DNA from: Burkholderiales bacterium
Lineage (GTDB): Bacteria; Pseudomonadota; Gammaproteobacteria; Burkholderiales; SG8-41
Assembly: GCA_019634975.1 (NCBI GenBank)
Contig: JAHCAI010000001.1
Span: forward strand, 248,001 to 312,000
Length of the DNA stretch: 64,000 nt
Reading direction: 5' to 3'
The notes under the pieces were generated by a model that was given only the letters and a program-made list of their open reading frames with translations, was not told where the DNA came from and did not search any database. Of this stretch, positions 8,648 through 17,853 are shown piece by piece (position 1 is the first letter of the stretch; the number at the start of each line of letters is the position of its first letter). A program made the position numbers and the translations under genes.

Positions 8648-9493
8648 ATGAAGACAGCAGCAAGCCGCGCGCGCGGCGTGGAACACGACATCGTGCAGGC
8701 GCCGCAGGTCGGCGAGGTGGCACCGTATTACGAGCCGCAGGGCAACGAGGTGGCGATTTTCGAGGCGGCCTACAAGCGCCGCCTGCCGGTGATGCTGAAG
8801 GGTCCGACCGGCTGCGGCAAGACGCGTTTTCTCGAATTCATGGCCTTCCAGCTGAAGCGCCCGCTGGTGACGGTGTCCTGCCACGAGGACCTGACCAGCT
8901 CGGACCTCGTCGGCCGTTTCCTGCTGGAAGGTTCCGAGACCGTCTGGCATGACGGTCCGCTGACGCGCGCGGTGAAGGCCGGCGCGGTCTGCTACCTCGA
9001 CGAGATCGTCGAGGCGCGCACCGACTCGACGGTGGTGATCCATTCGCTGACCGACCACCGGCGCAAGCTGGCGATCGAGAAGAAGGGCGTCGAGATCGAC
9101 GCGCACGAGGATTTCATGCTGGTGATCTCGTACAACCCCGGATACCAGACGGTGCTGAAGGACCTCAAGCCCTCGACCAAGCAGCGTTTCATCGCGATCA
9201 ATTTCGATTTTCCGTCGGAAGAGGTCGAGCGCAAGATCCTGGTGAAGGAAGTGCCGGGCACCAGGCCGGAAATCGCCCAGCAACTGGTCGCGATCGGCCG
9301 CAAGGCGCGGCTGCTCAAGGACCACGGACTCGAGGAGTCGACGTCGACCCGCGCGCTGGTCTACGCCGCGAGCATGATCGCTGCGGGACTCGATCCGGTC
9401 ACCGCCTGCCAGGTCGCGATGGTCAACCCGATCACCGACGACACGGAACTTGCGGATGCGCTCATGGAGATCGTCAACGCACATTTCGCCTGA
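8648..9493 (+). CDS. MoxR-type AAA+ ATPase of the NorQ/CbbQ/NirQ group
   Basis: 281 residues. Walker A is GPTGCGKT (residues 52-59) and Walker B is VCYLDEIVE (near 115), with an arginine-finger region after the PSTKQRFIA block. The family activates metalloenzymes: NorQ for nitric oxide reductase, CbbQ for RuBisCO, always with a VWA partner, which here is the next gene. I chose ATG 8648 because TGGAG sits 5-6 nt upstream; TTG 8645 is too close. No NOR, RuBisCO or CO dehydrogenase gene is in the window, so the client enzyme is unknown. The ATPase would form a hexamer that remodels the client together with the VWA protein. Confidence 0.92.
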   Translation: MKTAASRARGVEHDIVQAPQVGEVAPYYEPQGNEVAIFEAAYKRRLPVMLKGPTGCGKTRFLEFMAFQLKRPLVTVSCHEDLTSSDLVGRFLLEGSETVWHDGPLTRAVKAGAVCYLDEIVEARTDSTVVIHSLTDHRRKLAIEKKGVEIDAHEDFMLVISYNPGYQTVLKDLKPSTKQRFIAINFDFPSEEVERKILVKEVPGTRPEIAQQLVAIGRKARLLKDHGLEESTSTRALVYAASMIAAGLDPVTACQVAMVNPITDDTELADALMEIVNAHFA

Positions 9494-9666
9494 CCGCCGG
9501 ATAAGCTGCTGCGCGTCCGATGAGCGGCGTCGCGTGCTCGTCAAATGTCTCGCCTAACTGCAGGTTATGTCTCGCCATTTGACTGCGCGGCTCCTTGCTC
9601 ATCGGCCTGCTCGCTACGCTTCTTCGGCGGTCAGTTATCGGCTACCAGCCACGCCTTATTGAATTC

Positions 9667-12174
9667 ATGACTTATACATCCGCCATCAACAAGGCGCTCG
9701 CCGGAATAAGGGACCAGAGCGTCGTTGCCCACCGCGAAGTCGAGGCGGTGCTGCCGGCGATCGCGCGGCACGGCGACGAAGTCGCACTGCAGTGGCTGGC
9801 CGCCTGCACCGCGCTGTTCAGTTTCGAACGCGACGCCGGCAAGGCCTTCATCCGCGGCAGCCTCGAGGCCGAGAAGGTTTCGGAGGAGGTGTTGCCCTGG
9901 ACCGGCCAGGCGATGGCTTTCATGCAGTGGCGTGCCTCATGGCGCGCGCTGGAAGGGTTCATGGCCAATGTCGCCCGTGCCTACGGCTCGCTGGGCCACG
10001 CCGGCGAGCAGCGCTGGGCGGAGATCGGCTTCGGCTGGTGCGCGCGGCAGATCGAGAGCGGCGCGGCCTATTTTTCGACCCCGGTGCTCGATCTCGCAGG
10101 CCGCCACGGCGGCATTGCCGCCATCGAGCAGATCGCCGCACCGGCGGACGAGCTCTACGAGTCGCGCAAGCTGATGCTGGCGACCTACCTGCCGGGGGCG
10201 ATACGCGTGCGCAACCTGCTCGGCGCGCAGGCGATCCTGCCCTGGGCCTCGCGCGGAGCCGACATCCTGCAGTCAGGGCGCGCCCGCGGCGAAGCCTATT
10301 TCCGGCTGGAGTCCGAGGAAAGCCTGTCGCTGCTGCTGGAACACCTGCCGGGCTACCGCCTGACCGACCGCAACCGGCTGCTCGGCATGCTGCTCGATGT
10401 CTGGTTCGGCGGGGAGTTCGACCTGCGCGAGAGCACCTGGTCGCCCGAGAAAGGGCGGCCCTTCATCGAGACCGATGGCCGCAGCATCTATTTTCCGGCG
10501 GTGATGGCCGACCGCGAGGAGGCGATACTCGCGCTGCTGCACACGGCCGGGCACCTGCGCGGCCGCACCTTCGACCGCGGCGCGATGCAGCAGATGTTCG
10601 CCGAGGCGAAGATTGATTTCCCGAAAACGGGCGTGGTGTCCTGGGCGCCGCTGTTCCTGCGCTTCGGCGAGGATGCCTTGCGCTTCCAGCTGCTGTTCGA
10701 CATCTGCGAGGACCTGCGCGTGGACTTCGGCGTGCAGCGCAGCGTGCCCAATTATCTCCGGCGCCTGCAGAGGGCCGCGCGCGGCATCGGCGTGCGCCAT
10801 CCGGAGACCGCAGCCTATTACGACCTCGCGCTGGAGAGCATCGAGGCGGCAATCGCATATCTTGGCGGCGCCGCGGCCGATCCGCGTTTTGCCGGACTGC
10901 TGCAGCCGGGGGCCACGGTGGCGGACGCTTTCCGCGCGGCAATCAGGCTCCACGCCGGCTCGACGCTGCCGCCGGTGACCGAACTGGAAGCTTTCCTCGC
11001 GGCGTACCTGCCGGGCCGCAGTCCCAATGCCGCGCGCATGGCGCATCCCCAGGAAAGCGACGACCAGTCGCAGCAGACCCAGGCCGGCTCCGAGCAGCAG
11101 AGCGAGCAGCAGGACGAGGGCGGGCAGGAGACCGAGGCGCCGCAGAATGCGGAGTCCGGCGACCAGCGCGACGACGGCGAGAAAAAGGAAATGCCCAGCT
11201 ATGGCGATTCCTCGGGCCAGTCGGCGCGGGCTTCCAGCGAAAGCGACAAGCAGGGCCCCAACCAGGGCAGCAGCGACAAGGGCATCCCCTACCCGGAGTG
11301 GGATTACCGCGAGTCGCGTTACAAGCGCAACTGGAGCTGGGTGCAGGAGAAGCGCCTCGCCGAATCGAACATGGGCGAGACCAACCGCCTGATGAAGCAG
11401 TACGAGCTCGCGCTGAAGCGCCTGAAGAAGGCGATCCAGGCGCAGAAACCGACGCGCATGGCGCCGCTGACCCAGCAGCTCGACGGCGACGACATGGACC
11501 TCAACGCGGTGGTGGCCTTCGTCGCCGAGAAGCGCGCCGGCCAGTCGCCGCGGCCGGCGATCTACAAGCGCCGCGAGATCCGCCAGCGCGAAGTTGCAGT
11601 GACGCTGCTCGCCGACATGTCGACCTCGATCATGCAGCACCTGCCCGAGGGCGGCGGGCGGCTGGTCGACCGCATCCGCGCCGGCGTGCTGCTGTTTGCC
11701 GAAAGCATGGAGGAGGTCGGCGATGCCTACTCGATTGCCGGCTTCTGCTCCAAGTACCGCGACAACGTCAGTTACTACACGCTGAAGGGTTTCGACGAGA
11801 GCCTGACCGACGAGGTGCGCGCGCAGATCGGCGGCATGTCGGGGCGGCTCGCGACGCGCATGGGCGCGGCGATCCGCCACGCCACTGCGCGCTTCGACGG
11901 GGTCGAGAGCCGGCGCCGTCTGCTGCTGCTGCTGTCCGACGGGCGGCCCGAGGACTATGACGACGGCGGCGACCGGCGTTACCTGCACGAGGACACGCGG
12001 ATGGCGGTGAAGGAGGCGGTGGCCAAGGGCGTGCATCCCTTCTGCGTGACGGTGGACACCATGGCCAACCAGTACCTGCCGCAGATTTTCGGTCCCGGGC
12101 ATTACCTCGTGCTCGACCACATCAACAGCCTGCCCAACAAGCTGCCGGAAATCTACCTGCGGCTGCGGCGCTGA
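9667..12174 (+). CDS. VWA-domain protein of the NorD/CbbO type
   Basis: 835 residues from ATG 9667. There is no clear ribosome site, and the frame stays open upstream to TTG 9595. The N-terminal ~450 residues are helical. A low-complexity, Gln/Glu/Ser-rich linker follows (about residues 458-540). The C-terminal ~200 residues form a von Willebrand A domain with the MIDAS motif DMSTS (D650) and the NorD/CbbO block LSDGRPEDYDD, then PFCVTVDT. CbbO and NorD bind the MoxR ATPase and dock on the client metalloenzyme through the MIDAS site. The length fits CbbO and long NorD forms. It pairs with the ATPase gene 173 nt upstream. Confidence 0.92.
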   Translation: MTYTSAINKALAGIRDQSVVAHREVEAVLPAIARHGDEVALQWLAACTALFSFERDAGKAFIRGSLEAEKVSEEVLPWTGQAMAFMQWRASWRALEGFMANVARAYGSLGHAGEQRWAEIGFGWCARQIESGAAYFSTPVLDLAGRHGGIAAIEQIAAPADELYESRKLMLATYLPGAIRVRNLLGAQAILPWASRGADILQSGRARGEAYFRLESEESLSLLLEHLPGYRLTDRNRLLGMLLDVWFGGEFDLRESTWSPEKGRPFIETDGRSIYFPAVMADREEAILALLHTAGHLRGRTFDRGAMQQMFAEAKIDFPKTGVVSWAPLFLRFGEDALRFQLLFDICEDLRVDFGVQRSVPNYLRRLQRAARGIGVRHPETAAYYDLALESIEAAIAYLGGAAADPRFAGLLQPGATVADAFRAAIRLHAGSTLPPVTELEAFLAAYLPGRSPNAARMAHPQESDDQSQQTQAGSEQQSEQQDEGGQETEAPQNAESGDQRDDGEKKEMPSYGDSSGQSARASSESDKQGPNQGSSDKGIPYPEWDYRESRYKRNWSWVQEKRLAESNMGETNRLMKQYELALKRLKKAIQAQKPTRMAPLTQQLDGDDMDLNAVVAFVAEKRAGQSPRPAIYKRREIRQREVAVTLLADMSTSIMQHLPEGGGRLVDRIRAGVLLFAESMEEVGDAYSIAGFCSKYRDNVSYYTLKGFDESLTDEVRAQIGGMSGRLATRMGAAIRHATARFDGVESRRRLLLLLSDGRPEDYDDGGDRRYLHEDTRMAVKEAVAKGVHPFCVTVDTMANQYLPQIFGPGHYLVLDHINSLPNKLPEIYLRLRR

Positions 12175-12180
12175 CGGGCG

Positions 12181-13326
12181 ATGGTCGCCGGCAGCGCGAC
12201 GCGGGCGGGTAGCGAAGCCTATGCGCGCAGCTTCGGCGCCGCCTGTGCGGCCGGGCACTACAGCGATTTCCTGAGTCAGCACCTGCAGCTGTCGTCGCTG
12301 GGGCTCGGCACATTCCCGGGTGCGGCGACGGATGCGGTGGACGCGGCGTATGCGGACATCGTCTGCCGCGGCCTGCAGGCGGGCATCAACGTCATCGACA
12401 CCGCGGCGCATTACCGCTACGGGCGCTCGATGCGCGCGGTCGGCGAAGGGCTGCGCCGCGCTTTTTCCGCAGGTGTTGGCCGCGAACAGGTGTACGTGGT
12501 GGGCAAGGGCGGTTTCCTGCGTTTCGATGACGCTCCCCCGGATGATCTCGATGCCTGGTTCGAGGCGCGCGTCGCGCGCAAGGGGCTCGGCACGCGTGCG
12601 GACCTGAGCGGCATGCACTGCCTCGCGCCCGGCTATATAGCCGCACAGATCGATGAACTGCGCGAGGCGACGGGACTTGAAACGCTGGACGCCTTCCTGA
12701 TCGACCAGCCCGAGGTGCATGTCCCGCGGCTGGGCAAGGAGGAGATGAACCGCCGGCTGCAGACCGCTTTCGCCGTCTGCGAGCAGGCGGTGCGCCAGCA
12801 CAAGATCCGCAGCTACGGCATCGCCACCTTCGACGCCTTCCGGGTCGAAACCGATCATCCGCTGTTCCAGTCGCTGCCATCGCTGCTGGGGCTTGCCGAG
12901 CGTGCGGCACGGCTGGTGCAACGCGACGAACAGGCACGCCACCATTTCCGGGTCATCCAGCTGCCCTTCAACCAGGCGATGACCGAGGGTTTTACCCGCT
13001 TCAGCCAGGCCACCGGGCAGGGCAACGTGGCCTCGACGCTGCAGGCGGCCTACCAGCTGAAGTTGTTCGTCATCGGCAGCCACGGCCTCGCCAAGGGCGC
13101 ACTTGCGATGCAGTGTGCGGATGCCGTGCGCGAGGCGATGGCGGATGCCGCCAATGACGCGCAGCGCGCGCTGCAGTTCAACCGGTCGACGCCGGGGCTC
13201 GGCGTGAGCCTCGTCGGGGTCAGCACGCCGCGGCATCTGGAAGATCTGCTGGCCGTTGCAGCGCGGAAGCCTTTGTCACGCGAGGCATACCTGCGCCTGT
13301 ACCGGCGCGCCGGCGACGGCGCCTGA
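12181..13326 (+). CDS. Aldo/keto reductase family protein
   Basis: 381 residues, a TIM barrel of the aldo/keto reductase type. The family block GINVIDTAAHYRYGRS (near residue 70-85) supplies the catalytic Asp and Tyr, and the QPEVH stretch near residue 180 is another core strand. Such enzymes reduce aldehydes or ketones with NAD(P)H. It is longer than the usual ~320-330 residues because of insertions near residues 110-150 and 230-270. ATG 12181 is only 6 nt after the VWA stop codon, so it is probably translated from the same mRNA. That ties it to the MoxR/VWA pair by context only; substrate unknown. Confidence 0.85.
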   Translation: MVAGSATRAGSEAYARSFGAACAAGHYSDFLSQHLQLSSLGLGTFPGAATDAVDAAYADIVCRGLQAGINVIDTAAHYRYGRSMRAVGEGLRRAFSAGVGREQVYVVGKGGFLRFDDAPPDDLDAWFEARVARKGLGTRADLSGMHCLAPGYIAAQIDELREATGLETLDAFLIDQPEVHVPRLGKEEMNRRLQTAFAVCEQAVRQHKIRSYGIATFDAFRVETDHPLFQSLPSLLGLAERAARLVQRDEQARHHFRVIQLPFNQAMTEGFTRFSQATGQGNVASTLQAAYQLKLFVIGSHGLAKGALAMQCADAVREAMADAANDAQRALQFNRSTPGLGVSLVGVSTPRHLEDLLAVAARKPLSREAYLRLYRRAGDGA

Positions 13327-13364
13327 GGCGAGTCCGCGATGCGAAACCGCGATTTGCCCGGGGT

Positions 13365-13378
13365 TTGACCGACATCAA
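13365..13378 (+). promoter_or_regulatory. Fnr/Anr-like box
   Basis: TTGAC-CGAC-ATCAA matches the Fnr/Anr consensus TTGAT-N4-ATCAA at nine of ten fixed positions. It lies 75 nt before ATG 13453; a weak -10 (CAGAAT, 13412-13417) would place the box near -52. If real, it makes the cupin-like gene oxygen-responsive. Chance occurrence cannot be excluded. Confidence 0.4.
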
Positions 13379-13452
13379 GCCGGCGTCTTTCCGCCGGGCT
13401 GCGGGATGGGGCAGAATGCGCGGGTTGTCACATCATTCGAGAGGAGAATCCG

Positions 13453-13953
13453 ATGGGTTACACGCTGGAGCAATTCGCCGCCCAATGCCATGACGCGATC
13501 AAGGCCGAACCCGGTCCGGCCGGGCGCAAGAAAGTCGCGGCACTGCTGCAGGAGGTGCTGAAGGACAAGGCCTTCATAGACAAGCATGTCGACGCCAGCG
13601 TCGGCGAGCGCAAGATTCTCTACGAGGATCCCGAGTTCGGCTTCTGCATCCTCGCCCACGACTACAAGGATGCGAAGACCAGCGCCCCCCACGACCATGC
13701 CCACTCATGGGCGATTTATGGCCAGGCCCGCGGCGAGACCCAGATGCGCGACTACCAGCTGGTGGAAGCCGCCAGCGCGGACAAGCCCGGCAAGGTGAAG
13801 GAGACGCGTTCCTACAAGCTGACGCCGGGCGTCGCCCATGTCTACAACGAGGGCGACCTGCATTCGCCCAAGCGCGAAGGCCCGACCAGCCTGATTCGCA
13901 TCGAGGGCACCAACATGGCGAAGGTCAAGCGCTTCAAGTACGAAGTGGTCTGA
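13453..13953 (+). CDS. Cupin-like protein, possible non-heme iron enzyme
   Basis: 166 residues, cytosolic. The double-stranded beta-helix signature is visible: HDHAHSW at residues 80-86 supplies His80, His82 and His84, Glu95 lies in QARGETQ, and the second motif PGVAHVYNEGDLHSP holds His129 and His137. The layout resembles cysteine-dioxygenase-like or 'predicted metal-dependent enzyme of the double-stranded beta helix superfamily' proteins. GAGAGGAGAATCCG precedes ATG 13453. It is a single gene with an Fnr-like box upstream and a strong terminator downstream. The substrate is unknown. Confidence 0.75.
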   Translation: MGYTLEQFAAQCHDAIKAEPGPAGRKKVAALLQEVLKDKAFIDKHVDASVGERKILYEDPEFGFCILAHDYKDAKTSAPHDHAHSWAIYGQARGETQMRDYQLVEAASADKPGKVKETRSYKLTPGVAHVYNEGDLHSPKREGPTSLIRIEGTNMAKVKRFKYEVV

Positions 13954-13966
13954 TCACGCCACGCAT

Positions 13967-13998
13967 GAAAAAAAGCGGCCTGCGGGCCGCTTTTTTTG
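13967..13998. terminator. Bidirectional intrinsic terminator
   Basis: An A-run, then stem GCGGCC (13975-13980), loop TGCG, stem GGCCGC (13985-13990), then a T-run. The A and T runs make it work on both strands. It separates the converging cupin-like gene and DUF481 gene. Confidence 0.9.
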
Positions 13999-14011
13999 CG
14001 AAGGGTATCCG

Positions 14012-15013
14012 CTACCAGGCGTAGCCGAGGCCGACCAGCAGCCGCGAGTCCGTGGCCTTGCGGCCCGGCGCCGGGTTCTCCTCCCAGTCAAGGTTCAGCT
14101 GCAGCGAGGCATTGAGCCGCCCGGCCAGCGGCGCGCGCAGCCCCGTGCGCGAGCGCAGGATCACGCCGCTGTCGCCGCTCAGCTGCAGAAAGCCGTCCTG
14201 GTCGTGGAACAGCTCGATATCCGATTGTCCGAGGCGATGGGACGCGCGCAGGCCCCAGCCCAGTGCCGGATAGTCCTCGTTGCTGCCGGCGATGCGCTCG
14301 ACAGTGATGTAGTCGAGGCCGCCGCGCAGCGACAGGCTGCTGCGCTCGCTGTCGACGAGCTGCAGGCCGTAGCCGCCGCCGAGGGTGCTGCGCAGATCGA
14401 CATCCTTCGGCCGGTCGTGCTCGAGGGAGCCGCGCAGGTAGCGGAACAGCCGCTGGTTGACGAACCAGTCATAGTTGCCGTCGGCGCGCCAGTTCGACGC
14501 GGTCTCGATGCCGGCGTCGCGCTGGCGCTCGGCCTTCCCCGCCAGCGCGTAGCGGTAGTCCCTTGCGCGCGCGGTGAATTCCGCCTCGGCATAGAGTCGC
14601 TGGCCTGAACTGTTGCCGCGCACGTCGGCTGCCGACAGGCTGGCGCGGCCGCCGTAGGCGACGCCGATGCCTGACTGCTCCGGCCCCGGATTGACATGCG
14701 CGATGTCGGCGAGCCCGACATGCCGTCCGGCATCGGCGAGCCGTACGCCGTCTGCCGCATGCTCGAGCCGGTCACTGAATACGGCTGTGCCGTCGCGCAG
14801 CATCAACCGCACCGGCTCGCGGGTCTCGATGGCGGCGATATCCGGCCAGGCGACGCGCACGGTACCCGCATGCGCGGATTCGAACACCAGGGTGTCGCCG
14901 TGCTTGTGCAGGACGCGGCCGGAGAGGCGGTCGCCGTTGTGGAACGTGATGACGTCTGCGGCCGATGGCAGTGCGAGCAGCAGCAGGATCGAGGCGATGA
15001 CGGTGCGGACCAT
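14012..15013 (-). CDS. DUF481-type outer-membrane beta-barrel protein
   Basis: 333 residues with a Sec signal peptide (cut near PSAAD, residue ~20). Residues ~20-100 form a small beta domain beginning DVITFHNGDRLSG, typical of YdiY-like DUF481 proteins. The rest alternates hydrophobic and polar residues in strands that end with a C-terminal aromatic (LLVGLGYAW), a classic outer-membrane barrel signature. Family function is poorly known. It converges on the cupin-like gene and shares its terminator. Confidence 0.82.
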   Translation of the reverse strand: MVRTVIASILLLLALPSAADVITFHNGDRLSGRVLHKHGDTLVFESAHAGTVRVAWPDIAAIETREPVRLMLRDGTAVFSDRLEHAADGVRLADAGRHVGLADIAHVNPGPEQSGIGVAYGGRASLSAADVRGNSSGQRLYAEAEFTARARDYRYALAGKAERQRDAGIETASNWRADGNYDWFVNQRLFRYLRGSLEHDRPKDVDLRSTLGGGYGLQLVDSERSSLSLRGGLDYITVERIAGSNEDYPALGWGLRASHRLGQSDIELFHDQDGFLQLSGDSGVILRSRTGLRAPLAGRLNASLQLNLDWEENPAPGRKATDSRLLVGLGYAW

Positions 15014-15163
15014 GGTCTCCTTTCGAGGCTGATCAGGGGGGGCGCCGCATGCAGAGGGGCTGCGGCGGCAAGGGGGCGCGCGGAGGCACCTGTCTTTGCG
15101 ACACCCGCTGGCAGTGCGAGTTCCGCGGGTCCGCCGCGGCGGTGCGGCAGGCGGCCGGCCTGG

Positions 15164-16213
15164 TCAGCCGCGCGGCAGCTTCAACTGCGCGCGCTCGAAG
15201 GCGACGACGATGGGCAGCGACAGGGCGAGCGGGATCAGCAGGTACATCAGCCGCCACACCAGCAGTGCGGCGATGACGTCAGAGGGCGGCATGGTATTGA
15301 CGATCGCGAGAAATACGGCCTCCATGACGCCGATGCCGCCTGGGGTCTGCGACAGCAGTCCCGCGGAGAATGACAGCAGGAAGGCGCCGAGCACGATCAT
15401 GAAGCCGGGATTGCCGGCTTCAGGCAGCGCGAAATAGATGATGCCGGCTGCGGCGATGATTTCGAGCGGGGCGGCGATCAGCTGGCGGGCGACGATGGGC
15501 AGTCTCGGGTAGAACACGTAGAGCGAGCGGATGCGCAGCGGCTTGAAGCCGCGCCAGGATCCGACGATATAGAGGCCGCACAGCAGCAGCAGGCCGGCGC
15601 CGATCAGCTGCACCAGCGGCGCCGGCAGGTTCAGGCGCGGAATCACCTCGACCAGGGACTGCACGATCTGCGGCTCGAGCACGAAGACGATGCCCATCAG
15701 CAAGATCGTGCCGTAGCCGAAAGTGAAAGAGCACAGCCCCACCAGCACGGCGACTTCCCCGGGGCTGAGTCCCTTCGCGCAGTACGCGCGCAGGCGCACC
15801 AGCCCGCCGGAGAGCACCGAGGCGCCGAGATTGTGGCCCAGGGCGTAGGTGACGAAAGAGCAGGTCGCGATGTAGGGCCAGGAAATGCCGCGATGGCGGT
15901 TCAGGTGGATCAAGGCGATGCGGTCGTACCAGGCCAGGGCGGCATAGGCGGCGAGGGCGGACAGTGCCGCGAGCGCATAGGCCTTGGCCGATACCGCGGC
16001 CACGCTGCGCACGATCATGTCGAAAATGACCGCGAGGTTGGTGGTCACCGAGCCGGAGTCGATCAGCGCCTTGGCCGCCGGATCGGTGGCGACTTCGGCC
16101 AGCAGCTTCGAGTACAGCAGCCACAGCGACCACAGCACGACAAAGCCCACGCAGAGCAGCCAGAGGGTTCTTTTGGCGTGCCTGATCCAGGCTGTTCGGG
16201 ACTGGGCTGTCAT
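15164..16213 (-). CDS. Lysylphosphatidylglycerol synthase TM-region/UPF0104 family membrane protein
   Basis: 349 residues with about eight hydrophobic segments. The block SQTPGGIGVMEAVFL near residue 285-300 and GHNLGASVLSGGLVRLR near residue 125 are hallmarks of the flippase-like transmembrane region also found in MprF. Alone, without the MprF catalytic domain, such proteins are candidate lipid or undecaprenyl-linked substrate transporters. No partner lies beside it: a DUF481 gene follows on the same strand and a TM2-like gene precedes it. The substrate is unknown. Confidence 0.82.
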   Translation of the reverse strand: MTAQSRTAWIRHAKRTLWLLCVGFVVLWSLWLLYSKLLAEVATDPAAKALIDSGSVTTNLAVIFDMIVRSVAAVSAKAYALAALSALAAYAALAWYDRIALIHLNRHRGISWPYIATCSFVTYALGHNLGASVLSGGLVRLRAYCAKGLSPGEVAVLVGLCSFTFGYGTILLMGIVFVLEPQIVQSLVEVIPRLNLPAPLVQLIGAGLLLLCGLYIVGSWRGFKPLRIRSLYVFYPRLPIVARQLIAAPLEIIAAAGIIYFALPEAGNPGFMIVLGAFLLSFSAGLLSQTPGGIGVMEAVFLAIVNTMPPSDVIAALLVWRLMYLLIPLALSLPIVVAFERAQLKLPRG

Positions 16214-16321
16214 TCGGGCGGAGGGTGCGCAGGCGGCGCGGCGGAAGGGTCGGGAGTCAGGGGGCCGGCGGGGTGCGGCCGCAGTTGGAACCGCGGCTTT
16301 ATACCACAGTTCCCCGGCGCC

Positions 16322-16810
16322 TCAAGGCCCTCTGCGGAGGGATGAGCCGGCCGATTTTTCCTCGAGTTCGCGCAACAGCCTTTCCTGTTCCGCAAAGCCG
16401 GGCACGCGGGGCGAAGCCGGCGGCGGACCATCGGCAATGCGGCCGCTGAAACCGGGGGGCGCCCCGGGTCCGGGAGAGAGGTAGGCCGCCATCCGCAATC
16501 GCCGGTTGCACGCGGCGATGCGCTTCTCGAGGCTGGCGACGTCGACGGCGAGGAGCAGCACCAGTGCCGCAAGCACGGCATAGAGCATTGCGGGCATCCC
16601 CGCGATCCAGGCGCCCGCGGCACCGAGCGCCAGCGCCGGATAGGCGATCGCGGCTGCGGCTTCCCGCAGGTACCAGCGATGCGCGCCGGTGGGGAACAGC
16701 AGCAGCAGCAGCCAGGCGGTGCGGCGCCGGCGCAGGGTGCGCGCGAGGCGCAGGTTCATCGCCTGCAGCCCGCCCCCCTCGAGATCCAGTGCCTGCCATT
16801 TCGGGTTCAT
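16322..16810 (-). CDS. TM2-like small membrane protein
   Basis: 162 residues from ATG 16810. The longer frame to 16945 overlaps the start of the divergent LysR gene and lacks a site. The middle holds LLLLLFPTGAHRWYLREA followed by two more hydrophobic stretches, matching a TM2 domain (GAHRFYLG-type motif between two helices). The tail is Pro/Gly-rich and ends in a charged helix, EQERLLRELEEKSAG. Function unknown. It is on the same strand as the UPF0104-type gene, about 110 nt upstream of it. Confidence 0.6.
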   Translation of the reverse strand: MNPKWQALDLEGGGLQAMNLRLARTLRRRRTAWLLLLLFPTGAHRWYLREAAAAIAYPALALGAAGAWIAGMPAMLYAVLAALVLLLAVDVASLEKRIAACNRRLRMAAYLSPGPGAPPGFSGRIADGPPPASPRVPGFAEQERLLRELEEKSAGSSLRRGP

Positions 16811-16944
16811 GATTCCGGGTCCATGTCCTGACCTTGCCTGCTGAGGCGAAAATACCACGCGCCGCGCGCCCGGAGGCGGGTCTTTGTGGCGGTGGCGTGA
16901 ACGGGTAGTATCGCCTTTTTCCGATTGCCGAACGCATACCCGCA

Positions 16945-17853
16945 ATGGCCGACCGTCGCCTCCAGGTATTTCATGCCGTCGCCCGCCAGCTTTCGTTCAC
17001 GAAGGCGGCGGAGCAGCTGTTCATGACCCAGCCCGCCGTCACGTTCCAGATCAAGCAGCTGGAGGAACACCTCAATACGCGCCTGTTCGAGCGCAGCCAT
17101 GGCCGCATTGCGCTGACTCCCGCCGGCGAGCTGGTGTACGGGTATGCCGAGAAAATCCTGACGCTGACCGAGGAGCTCGAGACACGCGTCAGCGAGCTGA
17201 CGGGCGAGATCAGCGGGCCGCTGCTGCTCGGGGCGAGCACCACCGTTGCCGAGTTTTTCCTGCCGCAGATCCTCGGCGAGTTCAAGGCCAGGCACCCGCT
17301 GGTGCGGGCGCGCATGACCGTGGGCAATTCGGAGACCATTGTCTCCCGCGTGGCCGATCACACCCTCGACCTCGGGCTGATCGAGTCGCCTTCGCAGAAT
17401 CACGGCGTGCAGACCGAGGTCTGCTGCGACGACATGATGGTGATGATCTGCGCGCCGCGCTACAAGCTGGCGAAGGCAAAGAAGGTGTCGGCGGCGGAAA
17501 TCGCGGCGGAACCCTTCATCAGCCGTGAACCCGGTTCGGGCACCCGCGAGGTCGCCGACCAGTATTTCCAGCAGAACGGTGTCACGCAGGACGCGATCAA
17601 CGTGGTGATGGAACTGGGCAGCCCCGAGGCGATCAAGGGCGTGGTCGAGACCGGCCTCGGCGTGTCCATCCTGTCGCGCGCCACGGTGGCAAAGGAGCTG
17701 AAGCTCGGCGTGCTGGTTGCGGTGCCCCTGAATCCGCCGCTGACCCGGGGGCTGTCGGTGGTGACGCCCAAGGACCGTTTCCGCTCGCGCCTGCTCGCGA
17801 CCTTCGTCGAGTTCGCGAAGGGGCGCATGAAGGACCTGGCCGCCGCGCAATGA
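16945..17853 (+). CDS. LysR-type transcriptional regulator
   Basis: 302 residues. The N-terminal winged helix-turn-helix is clear: SFTKAAEQLFMTQPAVTFQI at residues ~17-36. The effector domain (residues ~90-295) has the periplasmic-binding-protein fold and SREPGSGTRE near 190. It resembles the CysL/CbbR-like branch. Its stop overlaps the start of the next gene by 4 nt, so the two are translated together, which is unusual for LysR regulators that normally face their target. The regulated gene and effector are unknown. Confidence 0.92.
   Translation: MADRRLQVFHAVARQLSFTKAAEQLFMTQPAVTFQIKQLEEHLNTRLFERSHGRIALTPAGELVYGYAEKILTLTEELETRVSELTGEISGPLLLGASTTVAEFFLPQILGEFKARHPLVRARMTVGNSETIVSRVADHTLDLGLIESPSQNHGVQTEVCCDDMMVMICAPRYKLAKAKKVSAAEIAAEPFISREPGSGTREVADQYFQQNGVTQDAINVVMELGSPEAIKGVVETGLGVSILSRATVAKELKLGVLVAVPLNPPLTRGLSVVTPKDRFRSRLLATFVEFAKGRMKDLAAAQ

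Noticed and set aside
10273..13236. 987-codon open frame opposite the VWA and aldo/keto reductase genes
   Set aside because: Its protein is low-complexity His/Arg/Gln/Ala-rich with no domain, as expected from the antisense of GC-rich coding DNA; the + strand genes have clear motifs.
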